NCBI RefSeq assembly: GCF_042655385.1
Contig: NZ_JBHSMA010000001.1
Span: forward strand, 1,364,001 to 1,428,000
Length of the DNA stretch: 64,000 nt
Reading direction: 5' to 3'
Source of the DNA: Larkinella bovis
Lineage (GTDB): Bacteria; Bacteroidota; Bacteroidia; Cytophagales; Spirosomataceae
Positions 24,358 through 32,398 of the stretch are shown in pieces (the stretch's first letter is position 1; every line of letters starts with the position of its first letter). The position numbers were made by a program, and so were the translations under genes. The notes beneath the pieces were generated by a model. That model saw nothing but the letters and a program-made list of their open reading frames with translations, ran no database searches and had not been told where the DNA came from.

Positions 24358-25992
24358 ATGGCTAAGAAAATATTTTTTGACACGGAAGCCCGCGATAAAA
24401 TCAAGAAGGGCGTTGATACGCTGGCGGATGCGGTAAAAGTAACGCTGGGCCCAAAAGGTCGGAACGTTATCCTGGATAAAAAATTCGGCTCACCGGCCAT
24501 CACCAAAGACGGTGTGACGGTAGCTAAAGAGATTGAACTGAAAGACGCCATGGAAAACATGGGCGCTCAATTGGTGAAAGAAGTAGCTTCCAAAACCGCT
24601 GACTCGGCCGGTGACGGTACGACGACGGCGACGGTTCTGGCCCAGGCGATCTACTCGATCGGGGTGAAAAACGTGGCTGCCGGTGCGAATCCGATGGATC
24701 TGAAACGCGGTATCGACAAGGCCGTTACCGTGGTTGTCAATAACCTGAAAGAGCAGTCTCGTGCCATCGAAACGTCGAAAGAAATCGCTCAGGTTGCAAC
24801 GATCTCGGCCAACAGCGACGAAGAAATCGGTAACATGATTGCCGACGCGATGGAGAAAGTAGGCAAAGAAGGCGTTATCACGGTAGAAGAAGCCCGCGGA
24901 ACGGAAACGGAAGTAAAAACCGTGGAAGGGATGCAGTTCGACCGGGGTTACCTGTCACCGTACTTCGTAACCAACACCGAGAAAATGGAAGCTGAACTGG
25001 AGCGTCCGTTCATCCTGATCTCGGAGAAAAAAGTTTCGTCGATGAAAGAACTGCTGCCGGTGCTGGAGCAGGTGGCTCAAACGGGCCGTCCGCTGCTGAT
25101 CATCGCAGAAGACGTTGACGGAGAAGCCCTGGCAACGCTGGTGGTGAACAAAATCCGGGGTGCGCTGAAAGTAGCGGCCGTTAAAGCTCCGGGCTTTGGG
25201 GATCGTCGGAAAGCCATGCTGGAAGATATCGCCATCCTGACGGGCGGACAGGTAATCAGTGAAGAGCGTGGTTTCAAACTGGAAAACACCTCGATCGAAT
25301 TCCTGGGTCAGGCTGAAAAAATCATCATCGACAAAGACAACACAACTGTTGTTAACGGTGTTGGACAGAAAGAAGACATTACGGGTCGCGTTAACCAGAT
25401 CAAATCGCAGATCGAAAACACGACGTCGGACTACGACCGGGAGAAACTCCAGGAGCGTCTGGCCAAATTGTCAGGTGGTGTTGCCATCCTGTACATCGGT
25501 GCCGCGACGGAAGTAGAAATGAAAGAGAAGAAAGACCGCGTTGACGATGCCCTGCACGCAACCCGCGCTGCCGTTGAAGAAGGTATCGTGGCCGGTGGTG
25601 GCGTTGCCCTGATCCGGGCGATCAAATCGCTGGAGAGCGTTAACACCATCAACGAAGACGAGAAAACCGGGGTGCAGATCATTCGGGTTGCCCTGGAATC
25701 TCCGCTGCGGACGATCGTAGCCAACGCCGGTGGCGAAGGTTCGGTGATCGTGAACAAAGTAAAAGAAGGCGAAGCGGACTTTGGTTACAACGCCCGCGAA
25801 GACAAGTTCGAAAACCTGATCGGTGTCGGTATTATCGACCCGACGAAAGTAACCCGCCTGGCGCTGGAAAACGCGGCTTCAATCGCCGGTCTGTTGCTGA
25901 CCACCGAATGTGTGGTAGCCGACGAACCGGAAGAAGCTCCGGCAGCTGGTGGTGGCCACGGCCATCCGGGCGGCATGGGCGGCATGATGTAA
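24358..25992 (+). CDS. groEL: Chaperonin GroEL
   Basis: A 544-residue ATP-dependent chaperonin of the tetradecamer type. Landmarks are the N-terminal KVTLGPKGRNV and ATP site GDGTTTATVLAQAI, the apical-domain stretch VVAVKAPGFGDRRKAML (here VAAVKAPGFGDRRKAML), the equatorial signature AAVEEGIVAGGGVALI and a C-terminal Gly/Met-rich tail (GHPGGMGGMM). The length is standard and all regions are intact. It follows groES and ends in a strong terminator at 26018. Confidence 0.99.
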   Translation: MAKKIFFDTEARDKIKKGVDTLADAVKVTLGPKGRNVILDKKFGSPAITKDGVTVAKEIELKDAMENMGAQLVKEVASKTADSAGDGTTTATVLAQAIYSIGVKNVAAGANPMDLKRGIDKAVTVVVNNLKEQSRAIETSKEIAQVATISANSDEEIGNMIADAMEKVGKEGVITVEEARGTETEVKTVEGMQFDRGYLSPYFVTNTEKMEAELERPFILISEKKVSSMKELLPVLEQVAQTGRPLLIIAEDVDGEALATLVVNKIRGALKVAAVKAPGFGDRRKAMLEDIAILTGGQVISEERGFKLENTSIEFLGQAEKIIIDKDNTTVVNGVGQKEDITGRVNQIKSQIENTTSDYDREKLQERLAKLSGGVAILYIGAATEVEMKEKKDRVDDALHATRAAVEEGIVAGGGVALIRAIKSLESVNTINEDEKTGVQIIRVALESPLRTIVANAGGEGSVIVNKVKEGEADFGYNAREDKFENLIGVGIIDPTKVTRLALENAASIAGLLLTTECVVADEPEEAPAAGGGHGHPGGMGGMM

Positions 25993-26017
25993 TCTGTCGT
26001 CCTGGTCAACCTTACAG

Positions 26018-26045
26018 AACCCCCGGCCCGTGGTCGGGGGTTTTT
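26018..26045 (+). terminator. groEL terminator
   Basis: AACCCCCGGCC (26018-26028) pairs with GGTCGGGGGTT (26032-26042) over 11 bp with one wobble, loop CGT, then a T-run. Confidence 0.92.
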
Positions 26046-26203
26046 GTTGTTACGGGCAGTGAGTGCCTTTCCGTCCTGGATGCAAACCGGGTCTGCCCGG
26101 TGTGTATAAAATTCCCCAGATCAACACTGTACTGTGCCAGTTTTCGGTACAACCCGATTCTAAAAAAGGTGATTTTAAGCCTAAAAACCGCCTTTCTCGT
26201 CTT

Positions 26204-26219
26204 TGGCACACATTTTTCT
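26204..26219 (+). promoter_or_regulatory. Weak sigma-54-like site upstream of the 54-residue membrane protein gene
   Basis: TGGCACACATTTTTCT shares the TGGCAC half and T-rich -12 half of the groES site, but carries TC where sigma-54 promoters need GC. It lies about 50 bases before the start codon at 26268. Recorded because the TGGCAC half recurs in the same stress cluster. Confidence 0.25.
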
Positions 26220-26267
26220 CCTGAAATGGCTATACACAAGTTTCATTCACCAAAACAAGGAAACGTC

Positions 26268-26432
26268 ATGGGAAATTTGCTTTATGTCATTGCGGTGATC
26301 TTGATCATCCTCTGGTTAGTCGGACTGTTAGGCTTTAGTAGTTTTGGGATGGGTAATATCATTCATGTCTTACTGGTGATTGCCGTGATTGCCATCATTT
26401 TACGATTAATTCGGGGCGACCGGGTCGTGTAG
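26268..26432 (+). CDS. Lmo0937-type small membrane protein
   Basis: A 54-residue protein made of two hydrophobic helices (residues 4-22 and about 31-47) joined by a Gly/Ser/Phe turn (GFSSFGMG) and ending in a basic-acidic tail (RLIRGDRVV). This is the pattern of the small Lmo0937/DUF5670 membrane proteins, often stress- or stationary-phase-induced. The ATG at 26268 follows an AAGGA ribosome-binding-like sequence at 26257-26261. A longer in-frame reading starting upstream (MAIHKFHSP) is possible but unlikely. The gene is flanked by two terminators, so it is transcribed alone. Confidence 0.8.
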   Translation: MGNLLYVIAVILIILWLVGLLGFSSFGMGNIIHVLLVIAVIAIILRLIRGDRVV

Positions 26433-26460
26433 ACTGACGCAGTCAACTCAAAGTATACAG

Positions 26461-26489
26461 AAAAGCCTCCGGAGTTTCCGGAGGCTTTT
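26461..26489. terminator. Terminator after the small membrane protein gene
   Basis: A perfect 13-bp stem: AAAAGCCTCCGGA (26461-26473) with TCCGGAGGCTTTT (26477-26489), loop GTT. Confidence 0.92.
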
Positions 26490-26573
26490 GCATTTGCATC
26501 CTTTGGGGTTTCGATTAAACCATTGCCGCCGAAAGCGATCCAAGAGCCATTCATCATTAGCAATCAATACGAC

Positions 26574-26957
26574 ATGAAAACGATAATGATCGGTGTGGCA
26601 GCCCTGGGATTACTGATTGGAGGCTGTACGACCCAAAAAACGACGACCCATGATCGATACGATCGCCGGAATGACCGGTATGGCCGGTACGACAACCCCG
26701 GTCCCGGTATTCGGGAAGTTCCCCTCGAAAATAAACTGGAACGCTGGCAGAACGAGTTGAGGCTCACCAATCGGCAAAAACGCGAAATCAGAACGATTCA
26801 GGAGCGGTACGAACGCCGGGGCCTGACCCGGGCCGAACGAAACGACCGCCGGGAATACCGCCAGCTAGTCCAGCAGAAACGGAAAGACCTGCTTTCGGTG
26901 CTTACTTCCCGCCAGCGCGACCGGCTTCGCCAACTGGAACAACAATACCGGAGTTGA
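26574..26957 (+). CDS. Spy/CpxP-like lipoprotein with LTxxQ motifs
   Basis: A 127-residue lipoprotein: signal MKTIMIGVAALGLLIGGC with lipobox IGGC at residue 18. A tyrosine/arginine-rich linker (HDRYDRRNDRYGRYD) follows. The C-terminal 75 residues are helical, with the two diagnostic LTxxQ motifs (LRLTNRQKREI and LTSRQRDRLRQL) of the Spy/CpxP periplasmic chaperone family. The start at 26574 is fixed by the signal peptide. It lies between two terminators directly after the groESL and small-membrane-protein units, consistent with an envelope-stress role, which is inference. Confidence 0.78.
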   Translation: MKTIMIGVAALGLLIGGCTTQKTTTHDRYDRRNDRYGRYDNPGPGIREVPLENKLERWQNELRLTNRQKREIRTIQERYERRGLTRAERNDRREYRQLVQQKRKDLLSVLTSRQRDRLRQLEQQYRS

Positions 26958-26979
26958 TACAACCCCTCTTGATTGAATG

Positions 26980-27012
26980 AAAAGGACACCTTCGGGCGTC
27001 CTTTTGTTTTTT
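26980..27012 (+). terminator. Terminator after the Spy-like gene
   Basis: AAAAGGACACC (26980-26990) pairs with GGCGTCCTTTT (26995-27005) with one mismatch around a TTCG tetraloop, followed by a T-run. Confidence 0.88.
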
Positions 27013-27058
27013 TCGGGAAATGAATACCTTGCTGCTGAATCCCTCTTCCTAACCCTTC

Positions 27059-28177
27059 ATGCGTCCATTTCGCCTTTTTCTACTGCTTCTGCCGGTCTGC
27101 TCTTTTCTGTTTCACGCCCCGATTTCAGGACAACGGATGAAACCCCCGAAACGAAAAACCACGGTTTCCATCGTGGGTGATCAATTTTACATCAACGGAA
27201 AACCGACGTTTCAGGGCCGCAGCTGGAAGGGTCACAAAATTGAAGGGCTATTGCCCAACTCCCGCATGGTGCAGGGAATCTTTGACGACCTAAACCGGGA
27301 AACCCGTTCCAAATGGGCGTATCCCGACACCAAAACCTGGGACCCTAACCGCAACACCGATGAGTTCATTGTGGCCATGCCGGTCTGGAAAGCCCACGGT
27401 TTGCTGTCATTTGTCCTCAATCTGCAGGGCGGCAGTCCCGAGGGTTATTCGAAAGATCAGCCGTGGATCAACTCGATGTTCAACCCGGATGGCTCCTGGG
27501 ACCCGTCCTATTCCAACCGGTTGAAGAAGATTCTGGACAAAGCCGACGAACTTGAAATGGTCGTGATGCTGGGTCTGTTTTATTTCGGACAGGATCACTA
27601 CCTGAAAAACGAAGCCGCCGTCATCAAGGCGGTTGATAACACGCTGGAAATTCTGGCCGATGGCGGTTATCGAAATGTGATTATCGAAATCAACAACGAA
27701 TGCGATAACAAGTATGACCACGCCATTCTGAAACCGGAGCGTGTGCACGAACTCATCCAGCGCGTGAAAGCGAAGAAAGTCCGGGGGCACCGGTTTCTGG
27801 TCAGCACAAGCTATGGCGGGGGCAAAATTCCGCGCGAGAACGTCGTGCGGGAAGCCGATTACCTGATCCTGCACGGCAACGGTGTGAAAGATCCGGCCCG
27901 AATCATCGGGATGGTTGAGCAAACGCGGGCCGTACCCGGTTACCGGAAAATGCCGATTCTCTTCAACGAAGACGACCATTTCGACTTCGACAAACCGGCC
28001 AACAACTTTCAGGCGGCCACGAGCGCCTACGCGTCCTGGGGCTTTTTCGATTACCGCATGAAGGGAGAAGGAATCGACGAAGGGTATCAATCACCGCCCG
28101 TTAACTGGCAGATCAGCTCGCCCCGGAAGAAAGCGTTTTTTGACTACCTGAAGGAAATAACCGGCGGTTTGCCCTGA
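27059..28177 (+). CDS. Secreted glycoside-hydrolase-like TIM-barrel protein
   Basis: A 372-residue protein with a signal peptide (LFLLLLPVCSFLFHAPISG). The body looks like a clan GH-A barrel. VSIVGDQFYINGKPTFQGRSW is the usual N-terminal strand of GH5-like enzymes. VIIEINNECDN resembles the acid/base Asn-Glu motif on strand 4, and MPILFNEDDHFDFD could carry the nucleophile Glu on strand 7. Similar proteins are usually annotated as cellulase-like or hypothetical. The substrate is unknown. It is an isolated gene about 135 bases before the MORN-like gene. The two-glutamate assignment is my reading of the pattern and is not proven. Confidence 0.6.
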   Translation: MRPFRLFLLLLPVCSFLFHAPISGQRMKPPKRKTTVSIVGDQFYINGKPTFQGRSWKGHKIEGLLPNSRMVQGIFDDLNRETRSKWAYPDTKTWDPNRNTDEFIVAMPVWKAHGLLSFVLNLQGGSPEGYSKDQPWINSMFNPDGSWDPSYSNRLKKILDKADELEMVVMLGLFYFGQDHYLKNEAAVIKAVDNTLEILADGGYRNVIIEINNECDNKYDHAILKPERVHELIQRVKAKKVRGHRFLVSTSYGGGKIPRENVVREADYLILHGNGVKDPARIIGMVEQTRAVPGYRKMPILFNEDDHFDFDKPANNFQAATSAYASWGFFDYRMKGEGIDEGYQSPPVNWQISSPRKKAFFDYLKEITGGLP

Positions 28178-28311
28178 ACAACGACCCGGTGTGGCTTCGT
28201 CGGCCCCGATTGATCAGTAAATGAAAGCCGGTTTTTGCTTCTGGATGCAAAGTCGGGTTAACAATCCGCCCTGGTCCCGGTTATGCTAAAACCGCCTAAC
28301 CTGTTGACGCT

Positions 28312-29085
28312 ATGAACGGTTTCTGCCTTCTTCTTTTGAGCTCGCTGCTGGTGATCCAGCCCGACGACGGCGCTAAAAAAAACCGCCGACCCAAAAACCG
28401 GGTCGAACGCAAAGCGTTTCAGGATTCATACGCGGAAATTACGTACCATGATCGTTGGGAAAAAGTGGTAACCGTCCGGTTTTTTGATCCGGAGAACCAC
28501 CGAATCTCAGAAGAACATTTTAGTAATTATCCCCTCCGAATCCGCCACGGACGGGCCAGCGCCTGGTATCCGAACGGGCAGTTACGCTGGGCCTGCGACT
28601 TTAAAAACAACCAGATCAACGGCCCTTACTTTTCGTATTTTGAAGACGGGACGCTGAAACGCCGGGAGCTATACCGGCAGGGGGTGGCCCGCAAAGGCGA
28701 GTGCTTTACGCCGGACGGCACGCCAACGGCCTGTAACCCGCTCGTCCAGCAAGCCGAATTTGACGGAAATCAAAAGCAATTCATTCAGTTTATGAAAGAA
28801 CGGCTTCCCCGCATACCGTCGACCGAACCCACGTTATTTATTACCCTGAAAGGCACCTTGTCGGAAGAAGGCATTTTGTTCGGACTTCGGCCAATGCCCT
28901 ATATGGCTCAGCGGCCCCAGTCGGAAAAAGACCTGGCCCGCCAACTGATCGAGTCGCTGCATGACATGCCCCGCTGGCGTCCGCTCATCATCGACGATCA
29001 ACCCATCCAGAGCGATTTGTTGATTAGTATTCAGTTTAGTAATGGCAAGGTTTTCAACGCAAGTTACGGCATTAACCTACTGTAA
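28312..29085 (+). CDS. MORN-like repeat protein
   Basis: A 257-residue protein with a short hydrophobic N-terminus (GFCLLLLSSLLVIQ), probably a signal peptide. Residues about 80-135 contain MORN-like/YwqK-type repeats: GRASAWYPNGQLRWACDF, INGPYFSYFEDGTLKRRELY and a degenerate third. The C-terminal 110 residues (PTLFITLKGTLSEEGILFG through VFNASYGINLL) form an alpha/beta domain with RWRPLIIDDQPI, reminiscent of the TonB-like C-terminal domains seen after such repeats in Bacteroidota. Envelope location is inferred. Function is unknown. Confidence 0.6.
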   Translation: MNGFCLLLLSSLLVIQPDDGAKKNRRPKNRVERKAFQDSYAEITYHDRWEKVVTVRFFDPENHRISEEHFSNYPLRIRHGRASAWYPNGQLRWACDFKNNQINGPYFSYFEDGTLKRRELYRQGVARKGECFTPDGTPTACNPLVQQAEFDGNQKQFIQFMKERLPRIPSTEPTLFITLKGTLSEEGILFGLRPMPYMAQRPQSEKDLARQLIESLHDMPRWRPLIIDDQPIQSDLLISIQFSNGKVFNASYGINLL

Positions 29086-29281
29086 CGTTCGTACAACCAG
29101 CGACTTGCAAAACTCCTGATCGGTCAGGATTATTTCCCTTTTCACCCCTTCTTCCTTTCGTCCGCACCCCGATTCCGTGGCCCGAAATGGCCGCTTCACC
29201 GCGGAAAAATGAACACGACGATCCGCATTTTGGACACTTTTCCGTCGGTGAATCTGCTCAATTTTTTTTTCAAAAAACGAA

Positions 29282-29935
29282 ATGAACGTATCCTTGATAA
29301 CGGGTGCCACGGGTGGAATCGGTGAAGCCCTGGCTCGACGCTTAGCGGAACGAAAGCATAATTTCCTGCTGGTGGCCCGGAACGAAGCGAAATTGCAGCC
29401 CCTCTGCCGGACTTTAGCCGGTAAAAACGGGATAGAAGCACAGTATATCGTCGCCGATCTCAGCCAGCCCGGCGCAGCCAAAGCGGTTTTCGACGAAAGC
29501 CAAAACCGGGGTCTGTTCGTAAATGTACTGGTGAATAATGCGGAAATCGGAGCGAGTGGCGAATTTGCAAAAAATGATTTGCAGGCGGACCTGAGCCTGT
29601 TGCAACTGAACAACCATTCGCTGGTCGAGCTCTGCCGGCTGTTTTTGCCGGGTATGGTCGAACGTCGAAGCGGGATCATCCTGAATGTGGGTTCGATGGC
29701 TTTTTTTTTCCCGAGTCCCTACATGGCGGTTTATGCCGCTTCGAAGATGTTTGTCCGGTCCTTTACTATCCACCAGAAACTCATTGCCAAAGCGAAGGAG
29801 AAAGTGACGACAACGGAATTATCCGTCGGCGAGATTGCCTATTTGTTGGGGTTTGAATTTCCCCAGTCGTTCAGCAAGCTTTTTAAGAGCAAAACCCGGC
29901 AGACCCCGCTGGAATACCGGCAATCGTTCAATTGA
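29282..29935 (+). CDS. Chimera of a truncated short-chain dehydrogenase and an AraC-type DNA-binding domain
   Basis: A 217-residue reading frame with two unrelated halves. Residues 1 to about 161 are the N-terminal part of an SDR: cofactor loop GATGGIGE (8-15), S138, and Y151/K155 in YAASK. Right after VRSFT the SDR stops, and residues about 163-217 are the C-terminal half of an AraC helix-turn-helix (SVGEIAYLLGFEFPQSFSKLF, then TPLEYRQSF). The rest of the SDR and the front of the regulator are missing. The SDR NNAG motif reads NNAE (E88). This fits an in-frame deletion joining two neighbouring genes. It may be a pseudogene or a rare fusion; nothing else in the frame is broken. Confidence 0.7.
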   Translation: MNVSLITGATGGIGEALARRLAERKHNFLLVARNEAKLQPLCRTLAGKNGIEAQYIVADLSQPGAAKAVFDESQNRGLFVNVLVNNAEIGASGEFAKNDLQADLSLLQLNNHSLVELCRLFLPGMVERRSGIILNVGSMAFFFPSPYMAVYAASKMFVRSFTIHQKLIAKAKEKVTTTELSVGEIAYLLGFEFPQSFSKLFKSKTRQTPLEYRQSFN

Positions 29936-29999
29936 GGTGAGGGAGCGGATCTGAAAAACGCAGCGGTTGGGGCTTTGGTTTACCAGGACATTTTGTTAT

Positions 30000-30062
30000 T
30001 ACACAGCGTTTATCAGAGATCATCAGAGAGAATCAGAGTCCATCTCTGATAAACGCTGTGTA
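30000..30062. repeat. Decamer-phased inverted repeat, copy A4
   Basis: A 21-bp perfect stem (30000-30020 with 30042-30062). The left arm reads ACACAG, CGTTTATCAG, AGATCATCAG, AGAGAATCAG. It differs from the other copies (GCGTTTATC instead of GGGTTAATC), and the opposite arm carries the matching changes. It lies between the convergent ends of the SDR/AraC chimera and the large minus-strand gene, 17 bases from the latter stop. Confidence 0.85.
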
Positions 30063-30079
30063 TGCCTTGCTTTTGTTCG

Positions 30080-32299
30080 TTACTTGGCCGGCGCCGAAAT
30101 GACGCCCAGGTAGCGCCCCATCCAGTAGGGCAACAGGAATGTATCTCCGGCGCTGAGTTCACTCATACCGTTGCCCCTAAGTCGGTCAAGTTTGAAGAGA
30201 TTCCGGTTGTGTTTGAGCTCAGGACGCTCGTCGGGAGGTAACACCCAAGCAGTGTTTTGTCCCCAGAAATTCACCGGCACAAATTCAAGGTCTTTCCGGT
30301 GGCTATTCATGACCGACCACTCGATCATGTCCAGCGGAAATTCCTGCAAATGCCAGATGCTCTCGTTCAGATCAAACGATTTAGCCCCCGTCATGGCGTA
30401 ACAGAAATTCCAGAGGCTGTTTTTTTCGGGTCGTTCAAATTCCCAGTGTTCTTTGATGGTCGCGCCAAATTTCGCTTTCAGATCCTTGTCAAAAGCGTAC
30501 GGATACAGACTCCAGTAGGCCAGAAAATACATTTCGTCGTCGGAGTGATTCCATTCTTCGGAGAGTTCCCGCGCCAGTTCGCTGGCCGAGGCCGGGGCCC
30601 GGCCAATCTCGCCCATCGGGCGCATCAGGTTTTCGAGATACCCTTGTTTCTCCATCAACTCATACGCCTTTTCCTTATAAATCGGCTTTTTGGTGAAGTG
30701 ATATGCCGCCTGCAAAAACGCAATGATGTTCGATGCGTTAATTTTCCGATCCCCCACCATGGTGGGAAAACCGTTGACGTAATCAGGGTGCCACTTCCCC
30801 CAGAGCGTTATTTTACCATCAAAATCGACCAGATACCAATTGTTATTGATGATCGTGGTCATCAACTTATCGATCAGATCGATGGCCCGTTTGCGGGTAT
30901 CTCCTTCCGTTAGCTCGGCCACCTGCGTCAGGGCGAACATTTGCCCGACGGTCTGGTCGCTGCTGGTGGTGCCGCGCCAGTCCCAGTTGGGATCCTTCGC
31001 GTGGGTCCAGCCATCGCTCGCTTCGCTGTCGTTTCCCGGTTTAAACTTGACGGAACCACGTCGCTCGAATCCCCGCGCGAAATAACCCGGCATACTGGTA
31101 ATCGTAAACAGGCGCTCCATCGCGTCAAACGACTCCATCCAGTTCTGCAAGGCTTCCGGATCGCCGGTTACTTTATAGCGGTACAACTGGCTCACCAGAT
31201 ACATCGAGGTCCAGAGGTTATCGCTGTCGCGTTGCCCCACTTCGAAGGTCGACAAATCGCCGTTTTTGAGCGTCGCCCCATCGCTGTTAAAACCGTAGCG
31301 GATGTGTCGCTGGCGAACCTGTTTCTCATACACCAGGGCCTTCTCGTGGAGTGTCATTTCCCGAAACCGAATCTCCCCCAGGCCTTTGCTGGTCAACAGC
31401 AAAACGGTTTTCTCCTCCCCTTCCGAAATATGAACCACCCGGTTTCCGGGCAGCCAGCGTTCGCCGTAGTAGTAGTTAAATTTCCCGTCTGGCCGCAGCA
31501 TGAAGGCACCCAGTTTTGACCCAAACCAGAGGTTGCCGTGGACGTAGGCGATAGCTGTCAGGTCGGTAACGGGCAGTTTTTTCTGTAAGGGCAACACGGT
31601 TTTGTTCAGATCCGGATCGAAGACCAGGTAGCCATCCGTCGTTCCAATGTACAACTGGTTTTTCACGATGTCGAAGCAGGTCAGATTCGGCTGCCGAAAC
31701 ACGGTTTTTAGTTTTTTATCGGACATCGAAAACAGCGTAACCGACTGGTCTCTCAGCAGCCAGAACCGGTTCTTAGCGGCATCGAATCGGATGTCTTTGA
31801 CACGATCTGTATCCAGCTTTCCGCTCCAGACAACGCTGGAATCGCGCAGTACTTTCAGGGAAGTTCCGTCCGAAACCAGAAAGGTAAACCGATCCGCAGC
31901 CGGACAGAATAACCGGGCCCGCGGTAATTCGTGCGGAGCCATCAGTTTCCCGGCCCAGGCATTGCTGAAGACGGCCTTATCGTCCAGATAGACAAACTGG
32001 CGCTGATAAAGGGCCAGGTCTACGAGCTTTTTGTCGGTCATCGGGCGATAAGCGCGCAACGACTCCAGCGTGCCCGGATACTGAAACTGTCCGCCGGAAG
32101 GGTGCAACAACCCCTTGGTCGATAAAATCTGGATGCTCCCGTTCCGGTCGGCGTATACCCTGGAAAGCTGAACGGTCGTATCCTTCAAATAGTGTTTTAC
32201 GCTATAGTCCTGCGCGTACGGAACATCTTTGTAAACCGTCGGCTGCGCGTGCAATTGCCAGACGGTCAATACTAAAAAAACAAGTAAATAGGGTTTCAT
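30080..32299 (-). CDS. Large secreted protein: beta-propeller plus alpha-helical C-terminal domain (paralogue 1)
   Basis: A 739-residue protein starting at 32299 with a signal peptide (MKPYLLVFLVLTVWQLHAQ); the 31-residue extension upstream is not plausible. Residues about 20-340 look like a degenerate two-component-regulator-type propeller (LYIGTTDGYLVFD, LWFGSKLGAFMLRPDGKF, GERWLPGNRVVHIS). Residues about 360-739 are helical, with motifs shared by two paralogues in the same cluster: DSDNLWTSMYL, WDWRGTTSSDQTVG (Asp at about 448), FDGKITLWGKW, NHSDDEMYFLAYW and a C-terminal LLPYWMGRYLGVI. No known catalytic family is evident. An (alpha/alpha)-barrel glycan-degrading enzyme is a reasonable guess. 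It is separated from paralogue 2 by a terminator. Confidence 0.7.
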   Translation of the reverse strand: MKPYLLVFLVLTVWQLHAQPTVYKDVPYAQDYSVKHYLKDTTVQLSRVYADRNGSIQILSTKGLLHPSGGQFQYPGTLESLRAYRPMTDKKLVDLALYQRQFVYLDDKAVFSNAWAGKLMAPHELPRARLFCPAADRFTFLVSDGTSLKVLRDSSVVWSGKLDTDRVKDIRFDAAKNRFWLLRDQSVTLFSMSDKKLKTVFRQPNLTCFDIVKNQLYIGTTDGYLVFDPDLNKTVLPLQKKLPVTDLTAIAYVHGNLWFGSKLGAFMLRPDGKFNYYYGERWLPGNRVVHISEGEEKTVLLLTSKGLGEIRFREMTLHEKALVYEKQVRQRHIRYGFNSDGATLKNGDLSTFEVGQRDSDNLWTSMYLVSQLYRYKVTGDPEALQNWMESFDAMERLFTITSMPGYFARGFERRGSVKFKPGNDSEASDGWTHAKDPNWDWRGTTSSDQTVGQMFALTQVAELTEGDTRKRAIDLIDKLMTTIINNNWYLVDFDGKITLWGKWHPDYVNGFPTMVGDRKINASNIIAFLQAAYHFTKKPIYKEKAYELMEKQGYLENLMRPMGEIGRAPASASELARELSEEWNHSDDEMYFLAYWSLYPYAFDKDLKAKFGATIKEHWEFERPEKNSLWNFCYAMTGAKSFDLNESIWHLQEFPLDMIEWSVMNSHRKDLEFVPVNFWGQNTAWVLPPDERPELKHNRNLFKLDRLRGNGMSELSAGDTFLLPYWMGRYLGVISAPAK

Positions 32300-32329
32300 A
32301 TGGAAGGCTGTTTCGCGGAGGTAAGCGAA

Positions 32330-32370
32330 GAAAAAAGAGTTACGCAGCAACTTCGCGTAACTCTTTTTTC
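32330..32370. terminator. Perfect 16-bp hairpin between paralogues 1 and 2
   Basis: GAAAAAAGAGTTACGC (32330-32345) pairs with GCGTAACTCTTTTTTC (32355-32370), loop of nine bases. On the minus strand it follows the paralogue 2 stop codon by 28 bases and includes a T-run in the distal arm. Confidence 0.88.
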
Positions 32371-32398
32371 TCCATCCGACGCTACACGTCAATTTTTA

